DNA from: Bacillota bacterium
GTDB lineage: Bacteria; Bacillota; Clostridia; Christensenellales; Aristaeellaceae
DNA: 6,005 nt
Reading direction: 5' to 3'
NCBI GenBank assembly: GCA_023443705.1
Contig: JAEZTD010000362.1
Coordinates: 1-6,005 of the forward strand
Shown: positions 1 to 5,461 of the stretch, one piece after another
How the letters are laid out: the number at the start of each line of letters is the position of its first letter
Position numbering within the stretch: the stretch's first letter is position 1
Program-made: the position numbers and the translations under genes
The notes under the pieces: model-generated
Told to the model about the DNA's origin: nothing
The model's database searches: none
Seen by the model: the letters and a program-made list of their open reading frames with translations, nothing else

Positions 1-553
1 GGACAACACCGAGCGCATCGAGCGGCTCTTGGTGGACGACCGGCTGGATCTGGGGCTTGTGGAGGGCGAAATATCGCTCACGGACATCGTGGAGCGCCCT
101 TTCGCGACGGACGAACTGGTGCTCATCGCCGGGCGCGGCCATCCGTTTTTTGATCTGGAATCGGTAGAACCGGCGGAACTGGACGATCGGAGCTTTGTCC
201 TCCGGGAAGAGGGCAGCGGCACGCGAAAGACGTTTGAAACCGTCATGGCGGAGCGCGGGCTGAAGTGGACGGCCAGCTGGACATGCAACAATGCCGACAC
301 CATCAAGGCGGCGGTGGCGGAGGGACTGGGCGTTTCGGTGATATCGCGCAGGGCGGTGGAGCGGGAGATCGGGCTGGGGCTTCTTCGGGAAATCCCCGTA
401 AACGGCCTGTGTTTTCAGCGCCGGTTCAAGGTTGTTTACCACAGGCACAAATTTCTCACCGGGGCGATGGAAGCGTTCATCGATTTCTGCTTTCGGGAAG
501 CCGGTTCTATGGAAGATGCGGCTGCGCCGGAGAAACCGAAAAACCCGGGGTAA
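1..553 (+). CDS. LysR-type transcriptional regulator, 3' part (effector-binding domain)
   Basis: The frame is open from base 2 to the TAA at 551-553, so the gene enters from the left and its N-terminal winged helix-turn-helix is outside the window. The visible ~183 residues match the periplasmic-binding-protein-like effector domain of LysR regulators. They open with DNTERIERLL and DLGLVEG, the usual first strand region, then show LREEGSGTRKTFE, a ligand-pocket segment typical of the CysL/CbbR-like subgroup. NNADTIKAAVAEGLGVSVIS follows, the conserved hinge and second-lobe helix. The last residues (about MEDAAAPEKPKNPG) look like a disordered tail. LysR proteins are cytoplasmic, act as dimers or tetramers, and usually control a divergent or adjacent gene in response to a small metabolite. 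The target is probably outside the window to the left, since the next gene downstream is co-directional. The family call is firm. The CysL-like subgroup is from motif memory and the ligand is unknown. Confidence 0.93.
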   Translation, partial: DNTERIERLLVDDRLDLGLVEGEISLTDIVERPFATDELVLIAGRGHPFFDLESVEPAELDDRSFVLREEGSGTRKTFETVMAERGLKWTASWTCNNADTIKAAVAEGLGVSVISRRAVEREIGLGLLREIPVNGLCFQRRFKVVYHRHKFLTGAMEAFIDFCFREAGSMEDAAAPEKPKNPG

Positions 554-570
554 TCTCTTTCTCGCGATGA

Positions 571-600
571 GCGCACTTTTCCGCCATGGCGGTGTTGCGC
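571..600. repeat. Inverted repeat with perfect 12-bp palindromic core
   Basis: The core CCGCCATGGCGG (581-592) is a perfect palindrome. It is flanked by GCGCA (571-575) and TGCGC (596-600), which are also complementary, with unequal internal loops. It begins 18 bases after the LysR stop codon. There is no T-run after it, so it is not a typical intrinsic terminator. It could be an operator or a weak transcript-end structure, and its right arm overlaps a possible -35 element. No function can be assigned. Confidence 0.45.
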
Positions 601-622
601 GCCCTTCAAATTGCGGTATCCT
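595..622 (+). promoter_or_regulatory. Possible promoter for the DUF1801/DUF1697 pair
   Basis: TTGCGC (595-600) and TATCCT (617-622) are separated by 16 bases, a weak sigma-A-like arrangement. A TATAGG just after it is an alternative -10. The 112-base gap after the LysR gene makes an independent promoter likely, but the individual boxes are poor matches. A start near 630 would leave a leader of about 35 bases before the DUF1801 ATG. Confidence 0.35.
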
Positions 623-665
623 ATAGGCATGTGGGAAAGACGGCGCTCGATAAGGAGGAAAAAAT

Positions 666-1022
666 ATGGGCAGACCTTTGCCGGAGAGCATCGACAGCTA
701 CATTGAGGGTTTTTCACCGGAGGTTCAGGAGAGGCTACAGGCGATGCGTTCGGCGATCCGCGAAGCCGCGCCCGAGGCGCAGGAGCGGATCAGCTGGGCC
801 ATGCCGACATTTTGGCAGAAGGTGAACATCGCGCACTTCGCGGCGCACGCGCGGCACATCGGCTTCTATCCCGGCGCCGAGGCCATCGAGGCCTTCGAAG
901 AGCGCCTGCAGCCGTACAAGCGCTCAAAGGGCGCGGTGCAATTTCCGATGGACGGGGCGCTTCCCCTCGACCTGGTGCGGGATATGGTGCGCTACAACAC
1001 CCGGCGATTGGGGGCGGGCTGA
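666..1022 (+). CDS. DUF1801 family protein (YdhG-like)
   Basis: A 118-residue soluble protein with the layout of the DUF1801 family, whose characterised relative in Bacillus is described as an intracellular iron chaperone. The recognisable blocks are SIDSYIEGFSPEVQERL near the N terminus, AQERISWAMPTFW at about 38-50 (the family's I-x-W/Y-x-MPTF box), HIGFYPGAEAI at about 64-74, YKRSKGAVQFPMD at about 84-96, and PLDLVRDMVRYN near the end. Length is normal for the family. The ATG at 666 is preceded by a strong AAGGAGG (652-658) with a 7-base spacer, which settles the start. The stop TGA is followed directly by the GTG of the DUF1697 gene, so the two are probably co-transcribed and translationally coupled. 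Family membership is clear. An iron-related role is inherited from one relative and is not shown by this sequence. Confidence 0.88.
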   Translation: MGRPLPESIDSYIEGFSPEVQERLQAMRSAIREAAPEAQERISWAMPTFWQKVNIAHFAAHARHIGFYPGAEAIEAFEERLQPYKRSKGAVQFPMDGALPLDLVRDMVRYNTRRLGAG

Positions 1023-1574
1023 GTGCGCTACGCGGCGCTCCTGCGCGGGATCAACGTGGGTGGCAGGACGGCCGTTCCGATGGCGGCGCTTAAAGCGGAA
1101 CTTGAGCGGCTGGGGCTGACCGAGGTCAAAACGCACTTAAACAGCGGCAACGCGCTGTTTACATCGGACCTGCCCGAAGCGGCGCTGGAGGGGATGATCG
1201 AGCGCGCGCTCGAGGCGCGGTTCGGCTTTCCGATCCCGGCGCTGGTTCGAAGCGGGGTGGAACTGCGCGAGGCCATCGAGAAACTGCCCTTTCCGGCGGA
1301 GGAGATCGCCCGGGCACAGGCGGCGGCGGGCGACGCGGCCAGCCTGTACGCGGCGTTTCTGTCCATGCCGCCGGGCGCGGACGCGGTCGAGCGGTTCGGC
1401 GCGCTCAGGAAACCGGGAGAGGCCTTCGTGGTCGAGGGCAGAATGATTTACCTGCTCCTTGACCACAGCATCCGCGAATGCAGGATGTTTTCGGCGCTGG
1501 GCAGCCTGGACGGCCGCGCCACCGTGCGAAACTGGAATACGGTTATGAAGCTCTCAGCCCTCATCACGGCGTGA
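1023..1574 (+). CDS. DUF1697 family protein
   Basis: A 183-residue protein of the DUF1697 family, which has no established biochemical function. It starts with the family signature YAALLRGINVGGRTAVPMAAL, followed by KTHLNSGNALF at about 38-48, and ends with the typical TVRNWNTVMKLSAL. The RNWNT box near the C terminus is highly characteristic. Length is normal. The start is a GTG placed immediately after the TGA of the DUF1801 gene (no intervening base). It has only a G-rich stretch (about 1010-1018) upstream and no clean ribosome binding site, so translation probably depends on coupling to the upstream gene. No membrane segment or signal peptide is visible, so it is expected to be cytosolic. 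Certain as to family, unknown as to role. Confidence 0.9.
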   Translation: MRYAALLRGINVGGRTAVPMAALKAELERLGLTEVKTHLNSGNALFTSDLPEAALEGMIERALEARFGFPIPALVRSGVELREAIEKLPFPAEEIARAQAAAGDAASLYAAFLSMPPGADAVERFGALRKPGEAFVVEGRMIYLLLDHSIRECRMFSALGSLDGRATVRNWNTVMKLSALITA

Positions 1575-1597
1575 GCCCCGCGGGAAAGGATTTGTTC

Positions 1598-2158
1598 ATG
1601 CAAAGGGACGGACTCAAAACGCTGGGAAGTCTTTTTTGGGTGTTCTTCAAGGCGGGTACATTCACCTTTGCGGGCGGCATCGCGATGCTCCCGGTAATCC
1701 GGCGTGACGTGGTGGAGCGCCAGAAGTGGATGCGCGAGGAGGACTTTGTCGAATACGCGACGCTGGCGCAGACACTGCCCGGCGTGATCGGGCTGAACAT
1801 TGCGCTCTTCATCGGGCGGCGGGCGGCGGGTTTTTGGGGGATGCTGGCCGCGGGGATCGGCGCGACGATCTCGGCCTTCGTGATCATGCTGACGGCCACG
1901 ATCCTCCTCAACTTCGTCCCGCGCGAGGGCGCCTTCGCCGGCGCGTTTCAGGGCGTGCGCGCGGCGTCGGCGGCGCTGGTGCTCTCCGGCGCGTTCGCGC
2001 TGGGGCGCGGGAACCTCAATGGCGCGTTCGCGGTGGCGATGATGCTCTCGGCTTTCGCGCTTATCGCGTTCACATCGGTCAGCGCGCCGCTTGTTGTGCT
2101 GGCGGCGGCCGCGGCGGGCTATCTGTACCAGCGGTTCAAGGAGCGTGAGGCGAAATGA
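1598..2158 (+). CDS. Chromate transporter (ChrA-family), N-terminal half-type subunit
   Basis: A 186-residue hydrophobic protein of the chromate ion transporter family, in the short single-domain form. Visible family blocks are FFKAGTFTFAGGIAMLPVI (about 16-34, with a tightly packed glycine motif) and WMREEDFVEYATLAQTLPGVIGLNIALFIG (about 44-73), containing the LPG-x-I-x-x-N core. Several later hydrophobic stretches follow (about 80-106, 122-136, 142-176) and a basic end. Short ChrA proteins occur as adjacent pairs that together equal one long ChrA, and the next gene is the partner, overlapping by ATGA (2155-2158). The ATG at 1598 was chosen because AAAGGA (1585-1590) lies 7 bases upstream. 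The open frame extends back to 1478, but that would add 40 non-conserved residues lying over the DUF1697 gene. Substrate is inferred from family only. Many family members have not been tested and could move another oxyanion. Confidence 0.88.
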   Translation: MQRDGLKTLGSLFWVFFKAGTFTFAGGIAMLPVIRRDVVERQKWMREEDFVEYATLAQTLPGVIGLNIALFIGRRAAGFWGMLAAGIGATISAFVIMLTATILLNFVPREGAFAGAFQGVRAASAALVLSGAFALGRGNLNGAFAVAMMLSAFALIAFTSVSAPLVVLAAAAAGYLYQRFKEREAK

Positions 2159-2721
2159 GCGAAGTTGTACAGCTGCTCCTGGCCTTTATAAAGGTCGGCG
2201 TCACGGGGTTTGGCGGAGGCTACGGCATGATGTCGCTGATCATTGCCGAGGCGCGGAGTTTTTCAGTCACGATCGAGCAGATCGCCGACCTGAACGCGCT
2301 GGACATGGTGGTGCCCGGGCCCATCGCCATCAATGCGGCGACCTACGTAGGGTTCCTGCATGCGGGATTTTGGGGTTCGTTGGCGGCAACGGTGGGCGTA
2401 ATGCTGCCCTCGTTCCTGATCGTGGCGCTGGTCATGCGCTCCATGGACTGTTACCGGAAAAACCGGATCATGTCTGGGGTGCTGGCGGGCGTAAAACCCG
2501 CGGCGGTGGGGCTGATCGCGGCGGCGGCGGCGGTCATCGCGGTGGAGGTGATAGCGCCGGACGCCTCCTTTGCCGCGATCATGTCAAATCCCGCCCACGC
2601 GGTCAACCTGGGCGCGCTTCTCATTTTCGCGGCGGTGGCTGTGCTCAACATCCGCTTCCGCGTGGACCCAATCCTTCTGACGGCGGCGGCGGGAATCGTG
2701 GGCGCGGTCTTCCTCCGGTAA
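2155..2721 (+). CDS. Chromate transporter (ChrA-family), C-terminal half-type subunit
   Basis: A 188-residue membrane protein, the partner of the preceding half-ChrA. It carries AFIKVGVTGFGGGYGMMSLI at about 10-29, matching the GFGGGYAM-type signature, and MVVPGPIAINAATYVGF at about 51-67, matching the PGPIAIN-ATFVGY box. Predicted hydrophobic segments follow at about 72-97, 112-133 and 151-166, with a final one at 172-187. The start ATG overlaps the upstream stop as ATGA, so the two chains are made together, as expected for a heterodimer with opposite membrane topologies. The residue before VVPGP is in a DLNALDM context, where I recall a glutamine-containing AQ-x-x-PGP being more usual. The gene ends 35 bases before a terminator hairpin, closing the unit. 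Family is secure. Chromate export itself is inference. Confidence 0.89.
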   Translation: MSEVVQLLLAFIKVGVTGFGGGYGMMSLIIAEARSFSVTIEQIADLNALDMVVPGPIAINAATYVGFLHAGFWGSLAATVGVMLPSFLIVALVMRSMDCYRKNRIMSGVLAGVKPAAVGLIAAAAAVIAVEVIAPDASFAAIMSNPAHAVNLGALLIFAAVAVLNIRFRVDPILLTAAAGIVGAVFLR

Positions 2722-2756
2722 CGGCGAAGCCCGTGAGTTTCCCGAAGAGAGAATCC

Positions 2757-2792
2757 GCCGCGCCGCCTTTTGCCCGGCGGAGCGGCATTTTT
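2757..2792 (+). terminator. Rho-independent terminator after the chrA pair
   Basis: GCCGCGCCGCC (2757-2767) pairs with GGCGGAGCGGC (2776-2786) as an 11-bp stem with one G/A mismatch and an 8-base loop. It is followed by A and a run of five T (2788-2792). The position, 35 bases after the chrA stop codon, fits termination of that transcript. Confidence 0.8.
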
Positions 2793-2853
2793 AGGGGCCA
2801 GATGAAATTCTTCCCACGCGGCGTGATATTTCCGGGCGGTTTTTGGGTATTTC

Positions 2854-2859
2854 TATAAA
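2854..2859 (+). promoter_or_regulatory. Candidate -10 element of the enolase promoter
   Basis: TATAAA sits in an AT-rich patch after the chrA terminator and 47 bases before the enolase start. No good -35 is visible at 16-18 bases (only TTCCGG-like sequence). The leader that would follow holds a short direct repeat of GGCGTCC (2869-2875 and 2882-2888). The terminator upstream implies that enolase needs its own promoter, and this is the best candidate. Confidence 0.42.
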
Positions 2860-2906
2860 TGAAAACAAGGCGTCCCCATCGGGCGTCCGATATTTGGAGG
2901 AGCAAC

Positions 2907-4184
2907 ATGTCAAAGATTATCGATGTCAAGGCGAGGGAGATATTGGATTCCCGCGGCAACCCGACGATCGAGGTGGACGTACTGACCGAGGACGGCGCGC
3001 TGGGCAGGGCGGCGGTGCCTTCCGGCGCGTCCACGGGCTCTTTGGAGGCGCTGGAGAAGCGTGACGGCGACAAGAAGCGCTACCACGGCAAGGGCGTTAG
3101 GGGCGTCGTGACCGAGGCCTTCAAGGAGATCGCGCCGAGGCTGAAGGGGATGGAGGTCACCGACCAGCGCGCCATCGATGCGGCGCTGATCGCCCTCGAC
3201 GGCACGAAGAACAAGTCACGCCTGGGCGCCAACGCTATCCTGGGCGCGTCACTGGCGGCGGCCCACGCGGCGGCGGAAGAATTGTACGTACCGCTTTACC
3301 GCTACCTGGGCGGCGCCGACGCCCACATACTGCCCGCGCCGATGATGAACATCCTAAACGGCGGCAAGCACGCCGACAACAACGTGGACGTGCAGGAGTT
3401 CATGATCATGCCGCTGGGCGCGGGCAGCTTTTCGCAAGCGCTGCGCGTCTCGGCGGAAATTTACCAGACCTTGAAGGGCGTCGTGCACTTGAAGGGCATG
3501 TCCACCGCCGTGGGCGACGAAGGCGGTTTCGCGCCCGACCTCAAGAACAACGAGGAAGCCTTGAAGCTGATCGTCGAGGCCACGAAAAAGGCCGGGTATG
3601 AGCCCGGCAAGGACATCTTCATCGCGCTGGACCCCGCGGCGTCGGAGTTCTACGAGGACGGTTACTACAACTTCGACGGCGCGAAGAAGACCTCCGCCGA
3701 GATGGTCGCGCTGTACGAGGATTGGGCGAACCGCTACCCGATCGTGTCGATCGAGGACGGCCTGTCCGAAATGGATTGGGACGGCTGGGCGGAGCTGACG
3801 AAGCGCCTGGGCGACAGGGTACAGCTGGTGGGCGACGACCTGTTCGTCACCAACGTCGAAATTCTCAAAAAGGGCATCGAGAAGGGCGTCGCCAACGCGA
3901 TCCTGATCAAGCTCAACCAGATCGGCACGCTGACCGAGACTCTCGAAACCATCCGAACGGCGCAGCGCGCCGGGTATGCGGCGGTCATTTCCCACCGCTC
4001 CGGCGAGACCGAGGACACCACGCTGGCGGATCTCTCCGTGGCGGTCAACGCCGGGCAGATCAAGAGCGGCGCGCCCTGCCGCACCGAGCGGGTGGCCAAG
4101 TACAACCAGCTGCTCCGAATCGAGGAGGCGCTGGACGGCGTCGCGTCCTTCCCGGGCAAGTCCGCGCTGAGCGGCGCAAGGTAA
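2907..4184 (+). CDS. eno: Enolase (phosphopyruvate hydratase)
   Basis: A 425-residue protein that converts 2-phosphoglycerate to phosphoenolpyruvate in glycolysis, in the cytosol as a Mg-dependent multimer. The N-terminal lid domain begins with the enolase signature AREILDSRGNPTIEVDV and has the mobile loop SGASTG at 39-44. All catalytic positions are visible: Glu164 (QEFMIMP), Glu205 (GDEGGFAPDL), the metal ligands Asp242 (ALDPAASEF), Glu283 (SIEDGL) and Asp310 (LVGDDLFVTN), the base Lys335 (LIKLNQIGTLTET), His363-Arg364-Ser365 (HRSGETED), and Lys386 (QIKSG). Length is normal. The ATG at 2907 has GGAGG (2896-2900) 6 bases upstream and starts the conserved MSKI-IDVKAREI. The frame also holds an ATG at 2859, which would add 16 unconserved residues and lacks a ribosome site. 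Terminators on both sides mark a single-gene transcript rather than the larger glycolytic operon seen in some Firmicutes. Confidence 0.98.
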   Translation: MSKIIDVKAREILDSRGNPTIEVDVLTEDGALGRAAVPSGASTGSLEALEKRDGDKKRYHGKGVRGVVTEAFKEIAPRLKGMEVTDQRAIDAALIALDGTKNKSRLGANAILGASLAAAHAAAEELYVPLYRYLGGADAHILPAPMMNILNGGKHADNNVDVQEFMIMPLGAGSFSQALRVSAEIYQTLKGVVHLKGMSTAVGDEGGFAPDLKNNEEALKLIVEATKKAGYEPGKDIFIALDPAASEFYEDGYYNFDGAKKTSAEMVALYEDWANRYPIVSIEDGLSEMDWDGWAELTKRLGDRVQLVGDDLFVTNVEILKKGIEKGVANAILIKLNQIGTLTETLETIRTAQRAGYAAVISHRSGETEDTTLADLSVAVNAGQIKSGAPCRTERVAKYNQLLRIEEALDGVASFPGKSALSGAR

Positions 4185-4202
4185 CCCCTTCAGGCATTCC
4201 CG

Positions 4203-4236
4203 GCTCCGCGCTTCGTTTTGAAGCGCGGAGCTTTTT
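4203..4236 (+). terminator. Rho-independent terminator after eno
   Basis: GCTCCGCGCTTC (4203-4214) and GAAGCGCGGAGC (4220-4231) form a perfect 12-bp stem with a 5-base GTTTT loop, followed directly by TTTTT (4232-4236). It lies 18 bases after the enolase stop codon. This is a textbook intrinsic terminator. Confidence 0.95.
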
Positions 4237-4323
4237 CATGGGGAATGTCGCGGCGCAGGAACCTTTGGTTCATGCGGCTGGCCCTGAGAATGCCCCCGTC
4301 CTATGGCCTTTTCTTCCGTAAAA

Positions 4324-4332
4324 TGTTATAAT
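4324..4332 (+). promoter_or_regulatory. Extended -10 promoter of the isomerase gene
   Basis: TGTTATAAT gives the extended -10 TG, one base, then consensus TATAAT (4327-4332). The sequence 17 bases upstream (TGGCCT, 4304-4309) is a poor -35, which fits a promoter relying on the extended -10. A start near 4339 would leave a leader of about 28 bases before the isomerase ATG. The same nine bases occur before the aldolase gene. Confidence 0.72.
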
Positions 4333-4366
4333 AGCATTTGAATAAGCAAACGGGAGGCGACATGGA

Positions 4367-5050
4367 ATGAAGCGGTCAGAAATCAACGCCGCGCTCGAGT
4401 GGGCAAGGGCGCTTCTGGACAAGTGCAATATCCGCCTGCCACTTTACGCATACTGGTCTACGGGCGAGTGGAAGGCGCACGCCGAAGAACTCACAGCCAT
4501 CCGCAAGGTCATGCTGGGGTGGGACATCTCCGACTTCGGCATGGGCGATTTCTATAAGGTCGGCGCGGTTCTGTACACGGCTCGGAACGGCAGCCTGGAG
4601 GACAAATCCATCGGCGTGCCCTACTGCGAGAAGTACATCCTGATGAAGGACGGGCAGCGCCTGCCCAAACACTACCATGTGATGAAGACCGAGGACATCA
4701 TCAACCGCACCGGCGGCACGCTGCAGGTATTTCTGTGGGCGGTGGACCCGGAAACCGGCAAGGCCACGGGCGACAGAATCTCCGTATGGCAGGATGGCAT
4801 CCTGCACCTCTACAAGCCCGGCGAGGAGATATTGATCCAGCCCGGCGGGAGCATTTCGCTGACGCCCTACATCGCGCACATCTTTGGGCCCAAGCCCGGC
4901 TCGGGCGACCTGGTGGTGGGCGAGGTTTCCGCCATCAACGACGACGTGACCGACAACTACTTTCTGGAGAACACGTCTCGCTTTGCGAAAATCGAGGAGG
5001 ACGAAGCGCCGATCTCCCCGCTGTGCAACGAATACGACGTACTGGTGTAG
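4367..5050 (+). CDS. D-lyxose isomerase family protein (cupin sugar isomerase)
   Basis: A 227-residue protein of the D-lyxose ketol-isomerase family (DUF1498/Lyx_isomer, related to the E. coli O157 sugar isomerase and Bacillus YdaE). Members interconvert D-lyxose and D-xylulose, often also D-mannose and D-fructose, using a divalent metal in a cupin barrel. Family blocks are MKRSEIN, LGWDISDFGMGDF at about 50-62, and PKHYHVMKTEDIINR at about 100-114, which supplies His102, His104 and Glu109. LTPYIAHIFGP at about 165-175 supplies His171, and VGEVSAINDDVTDNYFLE and IEEDEAP come near the end. GGGAGG (4352-4357) lies 9 bases before the ATG. An earlier ATG at 4362 reads only Met-Glu-stop. The last residues CNEYDVLV are encoded by the first of three tandem 38-bp repeats that continue past the stop. 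The fold and isomerase family are clear. The preferred sugar cannot be read from sequence. Confidence 0.92.
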   Translation: MKRSEINAALEWARALLDKCNIRLPLYAYWSTGEWKAHAEELTAIRKVMLGWDISDFGMGDFYKVGAVLYTARNGSLEDKSIGVPYCEKYILMKDGQRLPKHYHVMKTEDIINRTGGTLQVFLWAVDPETGKATGDRISVWQDGILHLYKPGEEILIQPGGSISLTPYIAHIFGPKPGSGDLVVGEVSAINDDVTDNYFLENTSRFAKIEEDEAPISPLCNEYDVLV

Positions 5051-5136
5051 GAATGCCGATGTGCAACGAATACGACGTACTGGTGTAGGGATGTTTCGGT
5101 GCAACGAATACGATGCACCGGTGTAGGAATGTCCGT
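5023..5136 (+). repeat. Three-copy 38-bp tandem repeat overlapping the isomerase stop
   Basis: Copies lie at 5023-5060, 5061-5098 and 5099-5136, exactly 38 bases apart. The first 33 bases of each are near-identical: copy 2 differs from copy 1 at one position, and copy 3 differs at three transitions. The last five vary (CCGAT, TTTCG, TCCGT). Copy 1 supplies the isomerase's last eight codons and its TAG. The unit holds the coding tail CNEYDVLV-stop plus GGAATG, so every stop is followed after two bases by an ATG. Because 38 is not a multiple of three, successive copies are in different frames. The array most simply arose by duplication of the gene's 3' end, but a repeat family found elsewhere in the genome is not excluded. 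Confidence 0.93.
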
Positions 5137-5141
5137 ACAAA

Positions 5142-5169
5142 CGAAAGCCGCGGGAAACCGCGGCTTTCG
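5142..5169 (+). terminator. Strong hairpin, probable terminator after the isomerase
   Basis: CGAAAGCCGCGG (5142-5153) and CCGCGGCTTTCG (5158-5169) form a perfect 12-bp stem closed by a GAAA (GNRA-type) loop. There is no T-run after it, only the CTTTC inside the right arm, so efficiency as an intrinsic terminator is uncertain. The AAA/TTT arms are compatible with use in either direction. It sits 91 bases after the isomerase stop and 5 bases after the repeat array. Confidence 0.62.
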
Positions 5170-5256
5170 CGCGTTCGGGAAGCGGCACATACCAAGGACT
5201 TCGACGACTCCGGTCTGTTTTTCGCGGGCTTTCGCGCGCGCTCAGGAAGCGCGGCA
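5162..5256. repeat. Imperfect direct duplication (5162-5187 and 5227-5256)
   Basis: Both copies begin with the same 12 bases GGCTTTCGCGCG (5162-5173 and 5227-5238) and continue as TTCGGGAAGCGGCA and CGCTCAGGAAGCGCGGCA. They can be aligned with two 2-base CG insertions and two substitutions. The first copy includes the right arm of the hairpin at 5142-5169. The second contains its own 6-bp hairpin (CGCGCT/AGCGCG, 5237-5253). This may be a remnant of duplicated intergenic sequence. Confidence 0.55.
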
Positions 5257-5461
5257 ATTTATCATGACCGACAAATGGGAAATGCTGCTTGGGCTAAAGC
5301 ACAATTCGAACGCCCGTGGCTTTGGCGGTAAAACTGCCGTCAACCTGTTTGCGAAACCTGTCCGCTGCATATGCTATCCGTTGTCCGCGCGCTATTCGGC
5401 ACGGAAAACCCCGAAAGCCATCCCACTACGTCGAAAGATTGCGAGCAGGACGCGTGTGTGC
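5170..5461. other. Intergenic stretch without a convincing gene
   Basis: About 290 bases between the isomerase hairpin and the aldolase promoter. One + frame stays open from 5099 to 5497, but its translation is rich in Arg, Cys and Lys with no recognisable motif. It crosses the repeat array, the hairpin and the aldolase promoter, and the internal ATG at 5264 has no well-spaced ribosome site. Shorter frames are equally unconvincing. Apart from the direct duplication at its left end and a GCATATGC palindrome (5367-5374), I see nothing definable. No tRNA or riboswitch pattern was recognised. Confidence 0.6.

Noticed and set aside
1478..1597. 40-residue N-terminal extension of the first ChrA half
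   Set aside because: It overlaps the conserved end of the DUF1697 gene in another frame and has no family similarity. The ATG at 1598 has a good ribosome site.
1726..2148. Alternative-frame open stretches over the chrA genes (also 2091-2858)
   Set aside because: They are Arg/Gly/Ala-rich shadow frames of clear membrane-protein genes, with no motifs of their own.
2859..2906. Upstream ATG giving enolase 16 extra residues
   Set aside because: It lies within the likely -10 region, has no ribosome site, and encodes sequence not found in enolases.
3354..3995. 213-residue - strand open frame inside enolase
   Set aside because: It is antisense to highly conserved enolase codons. The open frame is a side effect of third-position G/C bias.
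5023..5136. CRISPR array
   Set aside because: The variable parts are only 5 bases, there are three copies, and no cas genes are present. This is a simple tandem repeat.
4376..5257. Long open frame on the - strand opposite the isomerase and repeat array (293 residues)
   Set aside because: It mirrors a well-supported + strand gene in GC-rich DNA, its translation has no known motif, and it runs through the tandem repeats and a hairpin.
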